Positions 35,408 to 44,997 of a stretch of DNA of 64,000 nucleotides are shown here, piece by piece (positions within the stretch are counted from its first letter, which is position 1; each line of letters begins with the position of its first letter). A program made the translations under genes and the position numbers. This DNA comes from Yoonia maritima (lineage in GTDB: Bacteria > Pseudomonadota > Alphaproteobacteria > Rhodobacterales > Rhodobacteraceae), in NCBI RefSeq assembly GCF_003003285.1, contig NZ_PVTP01000007.1, positions 62,001 to 126,000 of the forward strand, written 5' to 3'. Below the pieces are notes generated by a model. It saw only the letters and a list, made by a program, of their open reading frames with translations, was not told the DNA's origin and ran no database searches.

Positions 35408-36238
35408 TTAGCGCGACATCAAGATCGGTCGGTCGGCCATCTCCAGCAAGCTTCGCGTTGTGCCACCAAAGACAGCTTCGCGTAGGCGGGAATGGCCATA
35501 GGCCCCGGACACGATCATCTGTGCGCCAACCTCCCGAGTACGGCGCAACAGTATCTCGGCGATATCTGGCTCTGTTTTTGCCAAAACGTCAACCTGAGTC
35601 TTTGCTCCATGCCGCATTAAATACTGTGCGACCGCCCCTCCGGGGTCTGATCTATCGGCGGCGCGGACGGGTGGATCAATGATACAGATGTCGGTTTGTG
35701 CCGCTTCGGCCAGAAATGGAAGCGCGGCACGTGTTGCGGTCATCGCCTCGATGCCATCGTTCCATCCGACGATCACGCGCCCGCCTGGTTCTGGGGCTGT
35801 GCAGCCTTTTGGAATCATAAGAACGGGGCGTTCGGCTGCAAATAGGCTTGCTTCGACAATCGCGGCGACTTCTTCGCTGTCTTGGTATGGGCGCGCTGTT
35901 ACTACAAGGTCGGAAAACCGCAAGTTACGGGCGAGGAAGCTGGATAAGGCTGGTCCCTGTACAGCGGCACCTTGCAAAGACCAACGTACAGTTTCGCCCT
36001 GCATTTCGGCATTTACCCATTTTTCTAAAACATCACGCTGTTTAATGGCCTCGCGGGTTTGGTCGGCAGCAAGCATTGCCTCGGCCCCCATATAATAGCC
36101 GCCTGTTTCCGAATGGCTGATCGTGATTGCGTATATGTCGAGATGCGCATCCATCCGTGTGGTAAGCGCGATCGCCGCATTCAGTCCGTCAACGTCTTCT
36201 TTTTGTGTAAGAATAGTAGAGATGATCTTATAGGCCAT
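35408..36238 (-). CDS. Universal stress protein, tandem UspA-like
   Basis: A 276-residue cytoplasmic protein with two UspA-related folds. The second is complete, with VIVGWNDGIEAMTATRAALPFL and the nucleotide-binding VSGAYGHSRLREAVFGGTTRSLL near the C-terminus. The first half (ISTILTQKEDVDGLNAAIAL) is divergent and lacks the G-2x-G-9x-G(S/T) pattern. The start chosen is the ATG at 36238 with AAGGG upstream. It is divergent from ccoN with an FNR box in between, so it may share oxygen control. Usp genes next to fnrL/cco are common in this family. Confidence 0.85.
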   Translation of the reverse strand: MAYKIISTILTQKEDVDGLNAAIALTTRMDAHLDIYAITISHSETGGYYMGAEAMLAADQTREAIKQRDVLEKWVNAEMQGETVRWSLQGAAVQGPALSSFLARNLRFSDLVVTARPYQDSEEVAAIVEASLFAAERPVLMIPKGCTAPEPGGRVIVGWNDGIEAMTATRAALPFLAEAAQTDICIIDPPVRAADRSDPGGAVAQYLMRHGAKTQVDVLAKTEPDIAEILLRRTREVGAQMIVSGAYGHSRLREAVFGGTTRSLLEMADRPILMSR

Positions 36239-36333
36239 TGTTGGCATCCCTTTGATCGATTTCATCGTTGGTCCGGTCGTTCGCGCAAAACCGTTCCCTA
36301 AACCCAGCATGCTATAAATCAAGTAGTTCAGTC

Positions 36334-36347
36334 TTGATCCATGTCAA
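36334..36347. promoter_or_regulatory. FNR box upstream of ccoNOQP
   Basis: TTGATCCATGTCAA matches the FNR/FnrL consensus TTGAT-N4-ATCAA at 9 of 10 fixed positions. It is 89 bases before the ccoN ATG and 96 bases from the divergent usp start. Confidence 0.7.
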
Positions 36348-36435
36348 AGACCCCAGCGGAACATCCGCGCAAAAGAGAATCCATAAATAGCTGTCGCATC
36401 AGATTTTGGGTGTGGCAAACGAAGAGGATTCTCTG

Positions 36436-38034
36436 ATGGAGAACTATATTAAGCTGGTCGTCTTAGGGCTAATCACCCTGATTGCGGCTATTGGCGCAAA
36501 CTGGGGAAGAGATGTCGCCTATGTTGTGCATGCGATCATCATTATGCTGGTGTCGGGTTTTTTGTTTGTGCGTACGCTGCGCTTGACTGATGAACCGGTT
36601 AGGGCGGTCGCGACCGATGGATATATGGATGACGTTGTACGGGCGGGGGTCATTGCGACCACGTTTTGGGGCGTCGTTGGTTTCCTTGTTGGTGTGGTCA
36701 TTGCGTTTCAACTGGCATTTCCATCGCTGAATTTTGAATTCCTGCAACCCTTCGGAAATTTTGGCCGGTTGCGTCCACTGCATACAAGCGCGGTGATTTT
36801 TGCCTTTGGTGGCAACGCATTGATCATGTCGTCCTTCTACATCGTGCAACGCACATGCGGTGCGCGATTGTGGGGAGGAAACCTGTCGTGGTTTGTGTTT
36901 TGGGGGTACAACTTGTTTATCGTGCTTGCCGCGACAGGTTATTTGCTTGGGTCAACCCAATCAAAGGAATACGCAGAGCCTGAATGGTACGTTGATATCT
37001 GGTTGACCATTGTTTGGGTCGCATTCTTGGCTGTTTATCTAGGCACGATCTTTAAGCGCAAAGAAAAACACATCTACGTCGCAAACTGGTTCCTGCTGTC
37101 GTTCATCATTACCGTGGCGATGCTGCATATTGTGAACAACCTATCCGTCCCGGTCAGTATCTGGGGCAGCAAATCTGTGCAGCTATTTGCAGGCGTCCAA
37201 GACGCTATGACCCAGTGGTGGTACGGCCACAACGCTGTGGGCTTTTTCCTGACCGCCGGCTTCTTGGGCATGATGTACTACTTTGTGCCCAAACAAGCGG
37301 GGCGCCCTGTTTACAGTTACAAGCTGTCGATCATTCACTTTTGGGCGCTGATTTTCCTATATATCTGGGCTGGTCCACACCACCTGCACTATACCGCGCT
37401 GCCTGATTGGGCATCGACGCTGGGCATGGTGTTTTCGATCATCCTTTGGATGCCTAGCTGGGGCGGTATGATCAACGGCCTGATGACCCTACAAGGGGCA
37501 TGGGACAAGCTGCGCACCGATCCGATCATTCGGATGATGGTCATCAGTCTCGCGTTCTATGGCATGTCCACCTTTGAGGGACCGATGATGTCGATCCGCG
37601 CCGTGAACAGCCTGTCACACTATACCGACTGGACAATTGGACACGTGCACTCTGGCGCGTTGGGTTGGAACGGAATGATTACATTCTCGGCATTGTATTT
37701 CCTAACACCTAAACTCTGGGGCCGCGCGCAGATGCATTCGATGTCGGCTATCAACTGGCACTTCTGGTTGGCCACAATCGGTATCATTCTTTACGCGGCG
37801 TCCATGTGGGTCACCGGTATCATGGAAGGCCTGATGTGGCGCGAAGTCGATGCCAATGGTTTCCTTGTGAACAGCTTTGCCGACACCGTTTCCGCCAAGT
37901 TCCCGATGTACGTTGTCCGTGGGCTAGGTGGGGTCATGTACCTGACTGGTGCACTGATCATGGCTTGGAACATCTTTATGACCGCCAAAGGTGGCGCACG
38001 CCAAAAAGCCTTTGTTGGCGTCCCAGCAGAATAA
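36436..38034 (+). CDS. ccoN: cbb3-type cytochrome c oxidase subunit I
   Basis: The catalytic haem-copper subunit of the high-affinity terminal oxidase, 532 residues with about 12-14 membrane helices. It carries the haem-ligand segment [43 protein letters not shown] (copper-B His and the cbb3 Tyr region), [14 protein letters not shown] and the C-terminal [17 protein letters not shown]. The start chosen is the ATG at 36436 with AGAGG eight bases upstream. It is the first gene of ccoNOQP, preceded by an FNR box. It reduces oxygen to water under microaerobic conditions. Confidence 0.96.
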   Translation: MENYIKLVVLGLITLIAAIGANWGRDVAYVVHAIIIMLVSGFLFVRTLRLTDEPVRAVATDGYMDDVVRAGVIATTFWGVVGFLVGVVIAFQLAFPSLNFEFLQPFGNFGRLRPLHTSAVIFAFGGNALIMSSFYIVQRTCGARLWGGNLSWFVFWGYNLFIVLAATGYLLGSTQSKEYAEPEWYVDIWLTIVWVAFLAVYLGTIFKRKEKHIYVANWFLLSFIITVAMLHIVNNLSVPVSIWGSKSVQLFAGVQDAMTQWWYGHNAVGFFLTAGFLGMMYYFVPKQAGRPVYSYKLSIIHFWALIFLYIWAGPHHLHYTALPDWASTLGMVFSIILWMPSWGGMINGLMTLQGAWDKLRTDPIIRMMVISLAFYGMSTFEGPMMSIRAVNSLSHYTDWTIGHVHSGALGWNGMITFSALYFLTPKLWGRAQMHSMSAINWHFWLATIGIILYAASMWVTGIMEGLMWREVDANGFLVNSFADTVSAKFPMYVVRGLGGVMYLTGALIMAWNIFMTAKGGARQKAFVGVPAE

Positions 38035-38046
38035 GGATCAGAAACA

Positions 38047-38796
38047 ATGTCTGATACAACTCCAACCAAAGGTTTTCTGGCAAAGCATGGGATACTAGAA
38101 CGTAGCCCGACCTTGCTACTTGTCAGCTCCTTACTTGTCGTGAGCATCGGCGGAATCGTGGAAATTGCGCCTTTGTTCTATCTTGAAAATACGATCGAGA
38201 AAGTCGAAGGCGTGCGCCCCTATTCCCCGCTAGAACTGGCGGGGCGGGATATCTATGTACGCGAAGGCTGCTATGTCTGTCACAGCCAGATGATCCGCCC
38301 GATGCGTGACGAGGTCGAACGCTATGGCCATTATTCGCTGGCAGCTGAATCGATGTATGACCACCCGTTTCAATGGGGTTCAAAACGCACAGGGCCTGAT
38401 CTGGCCCGTGTTGGCGGCAAGTATTCAGATGCTTGGCATGTGGATCACCTAATTGATCCGCAATCCGTGGTGCCTGAATCGGTGATGCCGGGATACGGTT
38501 ATCTGATGGATGTCTCTGTAAACGCTGAATACGCGGCAGACGTCGTGGCAACCCATCGGATTGTCGGTGTTCCCTATACCGAAGAGATGATTGAGGTCGC
38601 CGCATCTGACGTCTTGGCACAGATTGATCCCGACAGTGACTCTTATGATGATCTGCTTGAACGCTATCCCGGAGCGCAAATCCGTAACTTTGACGGCGCG
38701 CCCGGCGTGTCTGAAATGGATGCGCTTGTGGCCTATCTGCAAATGCTGGGTACGACGGTTGATTTCTCGACCTTCACCCCAGACGCCAGCCGCTAA
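38047..38796 (+). CDS. ccoO: cbb3-type cytochrome c oxidase subunit II (monohaem c)
   Basis: A membrane-anchored c-type cytochrome of 249 residues that passes electrons to CcoN. One N-terminal helix ([22 protein letters not shown]) precedes the haem c site C75-Y-V-C-H and the axial Met region ([10 protein letters not shown]). The start is 12 bases after the ccoN stop. This is the usual family length. Confidence 0.95.
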   Translation: MSDTTPTKGFLAKHGILERSPTLLLVSSLLVVSIGGIVEIAPLFYLENTIEKVEGVRPYSPLELAGRDIYVREGCYVCHSQMIRPMRDEVERYGHYSLAAESMYDHPFQWGSKRTGPDLARVGGKYSDAWHVDHLIDPQSVVPESVMPGYGYLMDVSVNAEYAADVVATHRIVGVPYTEEMIEVAASDVLAQIDPDSDSYDDLLERYPGAQIRNFDGAPGVSEMDALVAYLQMLGTTVDFSTFTPDASR

Positions 38797-38808
38797 GGAG
38801 CACTAACA

Positions 38809-39024
38809 ATGGATACCTATTCATTCTTACGCCAACTCGCCGATAGCTGGGTTCTACTGGCGATGACACTGTTCTTTCTTGGGGTCATTGTATGGGCGTT
38901 CCGGCCCGGCAGCGCCAAGGTTCATGCCGAAACCGCAAGCATCCCTTTTCGAAACGAAGTTAAGCCGGGCAGCGTGGAAGCGCCTGCCGAAGAACGGCCA
39001 AAGACCAAGGAGCTGCAATCATGA
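38809..39024 (+). CDS. ccoQ: cbb3 oxidase small subunit CcoQ
   Basis: A 71-residue protein with one membrane helix (SWVLLAMTLFFLGVIVWAF) followed by a charged tail, as in FixQ/CcoQ proteins that stabilise the oxidase. It overlaps ccoP by four bases (ATGA). Confidence 0.9.
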   Translation: MDTYSFLRQLADSWVLLAMTLFFLGVIVWAFRPGSAKVHAETASIPFRNEVKPGSVEAPAEERPKTKELQS

Positions 39025-39890
39025 GCAGCGATAAAACAGATATCGATGAAATTACAGGTACTGACACAACAGGTCACAGTTGGGATGGTATCAAAGAGCT
39101 GAACAATCCGCTCCCACGGTGGTGGCTATACACTTTGTATTTATGCATTGTCTGGGCCATCGGATATTCGATTGCTTATCCAGCGTGGCCAATGATTTCT
39201 GGTGCGACAGCGGGGGTGCTTGGCTACTCAACGCGCGCAGAGGTGGCCGCAGATATTGCAAGGTTTGAAGAAGCTAACGCTGGAATTTCAGCAGAGTTGG
39301 CTTCAGCCGATCTTGTGACCTTGTCTGACAACGAAGAGCTAATGAGATATGCGACCTCGGCTGGGGCTGCGGTGTTCCGCAATAACTGTTCGCAGTGTCA
39401 TGGTTCAGGTGCCGCGGGTTCAAAGGGTTACCCCAACCTGCTTGATGATGATTGGCTGTGGGGCGGTGATTTTGAAAACATCAGCTACACTATCCGTCAC
39501 GGTATCCGAAACGAGGAAGACTGGGATGCGCGCTATTCTGAGATGACAGCGTTTGATGAGGTACTGACCAATGATGAAATCGACGCGGTAGTGCAGCATG
39601 TGCTGGCTATTTCCAATCAAGACCATGATGCGGCGTTAGCCGAAACAGGCGGCGTAATTTTCTATGATAATTGTGCCGCGTGTCACGGAGATGACGGTGC
39701 TGGAAACAGGGATATGGGCGCAGCAAATCTGACCGACGCCATTTGGCTTTATGGTGGGGACGCTGCGACGCTAGAGGAAACCGTGCGCTATGCCCGTTTT
39801 GGTGTGATGCCTAACTGGGGTACGCGTCTAACAGAAGCTGAAATTCAAGCGGTTACCGCTTATGTCCATCAATTAGGCGGCGGCGAATAA
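39021..39890 (+). CDS. ccoP: cbb3-type cytochrome c oxidase subunit III (dihaem c)
   Basis: A 289-residue membrane-anchored dihaem cytochrome, the electron entry point of the oxidase. The N-terminal HSWDGIKELNNPLPRWWLYTLY motif and membrane helix precede two haem c sites, CSQCH from Cys123 and CAACH from Cys218, each followed by its axial Met region. It is the last gene of ccoNOQP and ends at a terminator. The maturation genes ccoGHIS, often directly downstream in relatives, are instead 11 kb away. Confidence 0.96.
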   Translation: MSSDKTDIDEITGTDTTGHSWDGIKELNNPLPRWWLYTLYLCIVWAIGYSIAYPAWPMISGATAGVLGYSTRAEVAADIARFEEANAGISAELASADLVTLSDNEELMRYATSAGAAVFRNNCSQCHGSGAAGSKGYPNLLDDDWLWGGDFENISYTIRHGIRNEEDWDARYSEMTAFDEVLTNDEIDAVVQHVLAISNQDHDAALAETGGVIFYDNCAACHGDDGAGNRDMGAANLTDAIWLYGGDAATLEETVRYARFGVMPNWGTRLTEAEIQAVTAYVHQLGGGE

Positions 39891-39943
39891 AGATCACAGG
39901 CACCGTACCATCTGTTCGCGCAACGGTACGTACCCAGTGAAGG

Positions 39944-39976
39944 AAGGGCACCCACGCAAATGGGTGCCCTTTTTTG
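39944..39976 (+). terminator. Terminator of ccoNOQP
   Basis: AAGGGCACCCA pairs with TGGGTGCCCTT, followed by TTTT. A weaker upstream pairing (GTACC near 39905 with GGTAC near 39925) precedes it. The rest of the gap to 40119 is AT-rich and shows nothing recognisable. Confidence 0.9.
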
Positions 39977-40119
39977 GTTGAGCGAGTTGTCGCTTGGCTA
40001 CTACAGGATGTATTGATTTTTGAAATTCCGGCCAAGTGGAATTGCTGCTGTGTGATTAGCTAGGTTAGTCGGCCAGTGGGGGCGCTAAAAAACGTCTATT
40101 AAAGGTTAGGAAAAGTTAA

Positions 40120-40500
40120 GTGAAATTTATATCAACTATTATTCTATGTGCCGCTGTATCTGTGTCCGGTTGCGCGACGGTCACGCGTGGGACGAATGAC
40201 GTATTGAATGTCAACACAACACCATCTGGAGCACAGGTCCAGACAAGTAATGGATTTAGCTGCGCCAGCACGCCATGTGCGATTAAAATGCCTCGACGTT
40301 CAGAGTTTGTAGTTTCGATTGCTAAGCCTGGGTGTCGTCCAGTGAATGTCAATGTGACACATAAAACTGCGAATGGTGGTGGCGCTGCGCTGGCTGGAAA
40401 CGTCTTGGTTGGTGGCGTGATTGGTCTAGGTGTTGATGCGGCTACAGGTGCGTCTCAAGAGTTGACGCCGAACCCGGTCCAGGTCCCGCTCGAGTGCTGA
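40120..40500 (+). CDS. Small PEGA-like lipoprotein
   Basis: A 126-residue predicted lipoprotein. The signal peptide ends at lipobox VSGC, giving Cys18 as the lipidated residue. The mature part has a PEGA-like beta segment (LNVNTTPSGAQVQTSNGFSCASTPCAIKMPR) and a Gly-rich hydrophobic stretch GGGAALAGNVLVGGVIGLGVDAATGA. The start is a GTG at 40120. Proteins of this type are common in the Roseobacter group and of unknown function. It is monocistronic, between two terminators. Confidence 0.75.
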   Translation: MKFISTIILCAAVSVSGCATVTRGTNDVLNVNTTPSGAQVQTSNGFSCASTPCAIKMPRRSEFVVSIAKPGCRPVNVNVTHKTANGGGAALAGNVLVGGVIGLGVDAATGASQELTPNPVQVPLEC

Positions 40501-40508
40501 TCTAATGT

Positions 40509-40542
40509 AGTGTGGCAACAAGTTAACGTTGCCACACTGTTT
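40509..40542. terminator. Bidirectional terminator
   Basis: AGTGTGGCAAC (40509-40519) pairs perfectly with GTTGCCACACT (40528-40538), followed by GTTT. It lies between the converging lipoprotein and Lrp genes. Confidence 0.8.
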
Positions 40543-41043
40543 CTAGGCTTCTTGTGCAAGCCGCGCTTCGAGCACGTCAAATGGAACGCCGGGTTCGTCT
40601 TTTGCGCCACGGATGACCAGTGATGTTTTTACAGATGCGACGTTGTCAGCGCTGGTCAATTCCTCGGTCAGGAACCGTTGGAATGTCCGTAAATCAGGTG
40701 CGACGCATTTCAGGATGAAATCCACCTCGCCATTCAGCATGTGGCATTCGCGAACCAGCGGCCAGCCAGCACACCGTTTTTCAAATGCACTGAGGTCGAT
40801 TTCGGCTTGGCTCACCAAGCCGACCATCGCAAAAACTTGCACCTCAAAGCCTAGCTCACGCGAGTTGACCTCTGCGTGGTAGCCTTGGATAAACCCTTGT
40901 TCTTCCAGCGTTCGTACACGACGTAGACACGGTGGCGCAGAAATGCCGACGCGTTTTGCTAATTCAACATTTGTCATACGCCCGTCTGCCTGCAGTTCCG
41001 CCAGAATCATTCGGTCAATTTCGTCAAGTTTAGTGCCCGGCAT
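40543..41043 (-). CDS. Lrp/AsnC-family transcriptional regulator
   Basis: A 166-residue regulator. An N-terminal helix-turn-helix (LDEIDRMILAELQADGRMTNVELAKRVGISAPPCLRRVRTLEEQG) is followed by the RAM/AsnC ligand-binding domain (VRECHMLNGEVDFILKCVAPDLRTFQRFL). The start chosen is the ATG at 41043 with GAGG upstream rather than one eight codons earlier. It is divergent from trxB. The target and effector are unknown; Lrp proteins of this size often sense amino acids. Confidence 0.9.
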   Translation of the reverse strand: MPGTKLDEIDRMILAELQADGRMTNVELAKRVGISAPPCLRRVRTLEEQGFIQGYHAEVNSRELGFEVQVFAMVGLVSQAEIDLSAFEKRCAGWPLVRECHMLNGEVDFILKCVAPDLRTFQRFLTEELTSADNVASVKTSLVIRGAKDEPGVPFDVLEARLAQEA

Positions 41044-41208
41044 CGGGGATCCTCTGTATTTTTTCAAATACTACGCAGTTGTGGGTGTTAGCGCAATATT
41101 ATTTCAATGCTCGGTAATAAATGTACGGCGCATTCCTGCTATGCGCGGTCTTTTAACCCGGGACGCGCACCGCTATATCAAAGCGGATTCATTTAAAAGA
41201 GGCCAATC

Positions 41209-42150
41209 ATGTCCGATACCCGTCACACCAAAGTTCTGATCATCGGCTCTGGTCCGTCTGGCTATACTGCGGGGGTCTATGCGGCCCGCGCCATGCTGGA
41301 ACCAATCCTAGTGCAAGGCATTGAGCCCGGTGGCCAATTGACCACAACAACCGAAGTCGAAAACTGGCCGGGTGATACCGAAGTCCAAGGTCCAGACCTG
41401 ATGGTTCGCATGGAAGCACACGCCCGCGCGATGGGTTGCGAGATTGTCGGCGACATCATTACTGAGCTGGATTTGCAAAACCGCCCATTCACGGCAAAGT
41501 CTGACAGCGGCACAGTTTATACTGCCGATGCTGTGATTCTATGCACTGGCGCACGTGCGAAATGGCTGGGCCTTCCGACCGAAGAAAAGTTCAAGGGTTT
41601 TGGCGTTAGCGCCTGTGCAACCTGCGACGGTTTCTTTTATCGCGGTCAAGAAATCGTTGTTGTTGGTGGCGGCAACACTGCCGTGGAAGAGGCATTGTTC
41701 CTGACCAACTTTGCATCCAAAGTGACTCTGATCCACCGCCGCGACGAACTGCGCGCTGAAAAAATCCTGCAGGATCGTTTAGAGAAGAACCCGAAAATTG
41801 AAACCCTTTGGTTCCATGAAGTTGACGAAGTCTATGGCACAGACAGCCCGCTTGGCGTCGAAGGGATCAAAGTTAAGCACACTACCACTGGTGAGATCAC
41901 AGATATCCCGGCCAAAGGCGTCTTTATCGCGATTGGCCACGCGCCTGCATCTGAACTGGTCAAAGACCAGCTTGAACTACACAGCGGTGGTTATGTCGCG
42001 GTTGAACCGGGCAGCACACGCACAGCGATTCCCGGTGTATTCGCGGCTGGCGACTTGACTGACCACGTTTACCGTCAGGCAGTGACATCTGCCGGGATGG
42101 GCTGCATGGCTGCGCTTGACGCGGAACGCTTCTTAGCCGAGCAAGAATAA
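41209..42150 (+). CDS. trxB: Thioredoxin reductase
   Basis: An NADPH-dependent flavoprotein, 313 residues, that keeps thioredoxin reduced. It has the FAD motif LIIGSGPSGYTAGVYAARA near residues 10-28, redox pair Cys136-A-T-Cys139-D, the NADPH motif VVGGGNTAVEEALFL, and the C-terminal FAD-binding GVFAAGDLTDHVYRQAVTSAGMG. This is standard length with its own terminator. Confidence 0.95.
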   Translation: MSDTRHTKVLIIGSGPSGYTAGVYAARAMLEPILVQGIEPGGQLTTTTEVENWPGDTEVQGPDLMVRMEAHARAMGCEIVGDIITELDLQNRPFTAKSDSGTVYTADAVILCTGARAKWLGLPTEEKFKGFGVSACATCDGFFYRGQEIVVVGGGNTAVEEALFLTNFASKVTLIHRRDELRAEKILQDRLEKNPKIETLWFHEVDEVYGTDSPLGVEGIKVKHTTTGEITDIPAKGVFIAIGHAPASELVKDQLELHSGGYVAVEPGSTRTAIPGVFAAGDLTDHVYRQAVTSAGMGCMAALDAERFLAEQE

Positions 42151-42175
42151 CGGCTAACGACAATTGAATGATAAT

Positions 42176-42206
42176 AAAATGCCGGGCGTAATGTCCGGCA
42201 TTTTTT
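42176..42206 (+). terminator. Terminator of trxB
   Basis: AAAATGCCGG pairs with CCGGCATTTT, followed by TT. The gap 42207-42415 before sat-cysC holds a possible extended -10 (TGCTATGCT near 42344) and nothing else recognisable. Confidence 0.85.
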
Positions 42207-42415
42207 GTTACGTGGACAATGAGATCAGTAACGCGTTCATCCGCGACCCAAACTGAAAGACCTAAAGTCCATTTGTGGCGCTTAGTAGCCGCTTTGGTTC
42301 TATCGCCTTGCTGAAGATGCGAACGCCTGTCTTTTTTGTTGTGCTATGCTAGACAATGCCCGTGGTGCGGGTCTATGCCCGCCTCAAATTGCATATTAAT
42401 TGTCAGAGAGTAATC

Positions 42416-44125
42416 ATGCCGCAAAACCTGGCTCCGATCCCCGAACTATACGTGTCCTATGACAGCGCACAGAAACTCAAAGCCGACGCAGGTGATTTGA
42501 TCAGCCACGATCTTACACCGCGCCAGATTTGTGACCTTGAACTGCTGATGAACGGTGGTTTTAACCCGCTTAAGGGCTTTCTTTCTGAGGAAGACTATAA
42601 TGGCGTTGTTGAGAACATGCGTACTGCTGATGGTACGCTTTGGCCTATGCCAATCACGCTCGACGTTACCGAAAAATTCGCTGAAACGGTCGAACTTGGT
42701 CAAGATATTGCATTGCGTGACCAAGAAGGGGTTATCCTTGCGACGATGACTGTCACCGATAAATGGGTGCCAAACAAGTCGCGCGAAGCTGAAAAAGTAT
42801 TTGGCGCTGATGATCTGGCACACCCGGCGGTGAACTATCTGCATAACCATGCGGGCGCTGTTTACCTTGGCGGTCCTGTAACGGGTATCCAACAGCCGGT
42901 TCACTATGACTTCCGTGCGCGTCGTGACACGCCAAATGAACTGCGTGCCTACTTCCGTAAAATGGGCTGGCGCAAGGTTGTTGCGTTCCAAACACGTAAC
43001 CCGCTGCACCGTGCGCACCAAGAGCTGACGTTCCGCGCAGCGAAAGAAGCACAAGCGAACCTGTTGATTCACCCAGTTGTTGGCCTGACCAAGCCGGGCG
43101 ATATCGACCACTTTACGCGCGTGCGCTGCTACGAGGCGGTTCTGGACCAATACCCAGCATCCACAACAGCGATGTCTTTGCTAAACCTTGCAATGCGCAT
43201 GGCTGGCCCACGTGAAGCGGTTTGGCATGGTCTGATCCGTAAGAACCACGGCTGCACCCACTTTATCGTTGGTCGCGATCACGCTGGCCCGGGTAAGAAC
43301 TCGGCTGGTGACGATTTCTATGGCCCATACGATGCGCAGGACCTGTTCCGCGAGCATCAAGAAGAAATGGGCATCGAAATGGTCGACTTTAAGCACATGG
43401 TTTATGTGCAGGACCGTGCTCAATACGAACCAGCCGATGAGATCGCAGACAAGGATGATGTTACAATCCTGAATATTTCGGGCACCGAACTGCGTCGCCG
43501 TCTGGCCGAAGGATTGGAAATTCCAGAGTGGTTCAGCTTCCCGACTGTGGTCGAAGAACTGCGTAAGACACGTCCACCACGGGCCAAGCAGGGCTTTACC
43601 GTGTTCTTCACTGGATTCTCTGGTTCTGGTAAATCTACAATTGCAAACGCGTTGATGGTAAAGCTGATGGAAATGGGCGGTCGCCCGGTCACATTGCTGG
43701 ATGGCGATATCGTTCGTAAGAACCTTTCGTCCGAGCTGGGCTTTAGCAAAGAGCACCGCGACCTGAACATTCGTCGCATCGGTTATGTGGCGTCTGAAAT
43801 TACCAAAAACGGTGGTATCGCGATCTGTGCGCCAATCGCGCCTTACGCGTCAACACGCCGTGCCGTTCGTGAGGATATCGAACAGTTTGGTGCCTTCATC
43901 GAAGTGCACGTTGCAACGTCGATCGAGGAATGCGAACGCCGTGACCGTAAGGGGCTGTACAAGCTAGCGCGCGAAGGCAAGATCAAGGAGTTCACAGGTA
44001 TTTCAGACCCGTATGACGTGCCAGAAAACCCTGAGATCAGTCTTGAGACCGAAAGTGTCGAAGTGGATAACTGCGCGCATCAGGTGATCCTGAAGCTGGA
44101 GAGTATGGGCCTAATTAAAGGCTAA
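42416..44125 (+). CDS. Bifunctional sulfate adenylyltransferase / APS kinase
   Basis: A 569-residue fused enzyme that activates sulfate: ATP sulfurylase makes APS and the kinase makes PAPS. The N-terminal half (about 1-390) is a dissimilatory/assimilatory-type Sat with the active-site loop NPLHRAHQE (His198 and His201) and GRDHAGPG. The C-terminal half is a CysC kinase with P-loop GFSGSGKST (from Gly400), the DGDIVRKNL segment and FTGISDPYDVPENPE. The fusion replaces the CysND sulfurylase of enterobacteria and is common in Rhodobacteraceae. The start chosen is the ATG at 42416 with AGAGAG upstream. Confidence 0.93.
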   Translation: MPQNLAPIPELYVSYDSAQKLKADAGDLISHDLTPRQICDLELLMNGGFNPLKGFLSEEDYNGVVENMRTADGTLWPMPITLDVTEKFAETVELGQDIALRDQEGVILATMTVTDKWVPNKSREAEKVFGADDLAHPAVNYLHNHAGAVYLGGPVTGIQQPVHYDFRARRDTPNELRAYFRKMGWRKVVAFQTRNPLHRAHQELTFRAAKEAQANLLIHPVVGLTKPGDIDHFTRVRCYEAVLDQYPASTTAMSLLNLAMRMAGPREAVWHGLIRKNHGCTHFIVGRDHAGPGKNSAGDDFYGPYDAQDLFREHQEEMGIEMVDFKHMVYVQDRAQYEPADEIADKDDVTILNISGTELRRRLAEGLEIPEWFSFPTVVEELRKTRPPRAKQGFTVFFTGFSGSGKSTIANALMVKLMEMGGRPVTLLDGDIVRKNLSSELGFSKEHRDLNIRRIGYVASEITKNGGIAICAPIAPYASTRRAVREDIEQFGAFIEVHVATSIEECERRDRKGLYKLAREGKIKEFTGISDPYDVPENPEISLETESVEVDNCAHQVILKLESMGLIKG

Positions 44126-44147
44126 TCCATCGCTTATCGTAAATTTC

Positions 44148-44174
44148 AGGCCAGCCCATTGATTAGGCTGGCCT
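44148..44174. terminator. Bidirectional terminator after sat-cysC
   Basis: AGGCCAGCC (44148-44156) pairs perfectly with GGCTGGCCT (44166-44174), with A/T-rich flanks. It separates the converging sulfate and hsp20 units. Confidence 0.75.
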
Positions 44175-44186
44175 AATTATTTCCGT

Positions 44187-44411
44187 TTAGTGAACCGTCA
44201 CTGGGTTCATGTCGTTTTCGCGGGCGAGGTGGAACGCCAGCTTGCGGTTTGCAACCAGCGCCAGCTGTTCACCTTCGGCATTGTGCACTGCAAATAGCGT
44301 TTCCAAATCACCGACCTGTTCGCGCATGTCTTCGGGCAGATCCGCTGCTAGGACGGGCTTCACGTATACGATGTCTGATGCCAGCTCGTTGATATCGAAT
44401 TTCGTGTCCAT
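44187..44411 (-). CDS. DUF1150 family protein
   Basis: A 74-residue acidic protein with the DUF1150 pattern IVYVKPVLAADLPEDMREQVGDLETLFAVHNAEGEQLALVANR. It lies five bases after the Hsp20 gene in one operon. This pairing recurs in alphaproteobacteria and suggests a chaperone-related role, but no function is established. Confidence 0.85.
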   Translation of the reverse strand: MDTKFDINELASDIVYVKPVLAADLPEDMREQVGDLETLFAVHNAEGEQLALVANRKLAFHLARENDMNPVTVH

Positions 44412-44416
44412 GGCGT

Positions 44417-44830
44417 TTATCCTTTCCGAATATTTATTGTTTGTACGACGCGGTCAGGGACCGCGCGCGTAAGATCCACATGCAACAGACCGTTTTCCAT
44501 AACGGCTTCGCCTACGTCGACACCGTCAGCCAACACAAATGCGCGCTGGAATTGGCGGGCCGCGATGCCGCGATGCATATAGATACGTCCTTCGGCATCG
44601 TCATCTTGCCGCCCACGAATAACCAGCGAATTATCTTCGACGGTAATAGCGAGATCGTTTTCGGCGAATCCCGCAACAGCCAATGTGATGCGGTAAGAAT
44701 TATCCGATGTCTGTTCGATGTTGTAAGGCGGGTATCCGTCGTTTCCGTTTTTAGCGGTGCGTTCGACCAGCCTTTCCAACTGTTCAAACCCCAAAAGGAA
44801 CGGATGGGTTCCCAAAGCCAATTTCGTCAT
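44417..44830 (-). CDS. Small heat shock protein Hsp20
   Basis: A 137-residue alpha-crystallin-type holdase that binds unfolding proteins. N-terminal LGFEQLERLVERT, then YPPYNIEQTSDNSYRITLAVAGF and the core LVIRGRQDD, and AARQFQRAFVLADGVDVGEAVMENGLLHVDL, are typical of the IbpA class. It is the first gene of an hsp20-DUF1150 operon. Confidence 0.93.
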   Translation of the reverse strand: MTKLALGTHPFLLGFEQLERLVERTAKNGNDGYPPYNIEQTSDNSYRITLAVAGFAENDLAITVEDNSLVIRGRQDDDAEGRIYMHRGIAARQFQRAFVLADGVDVGEAVMENGLLHVDLTRAVPDRVVQTINIRKG

Positions 44831-44997
44831 AAGACATGCCCTTCATTAAGCGACTGTCGCGTTTTGGTCCCGATTTCGGCAACCTTTCTAAAAATATGGG
44901 GGGCAAAGACGAATTGATCAAGGGTAAGTATTTGGATGATTTCTTTCGCGTCGTTATCTATAGACCAGTTAACGAATGAAAATTGGGTGCACTTTCG

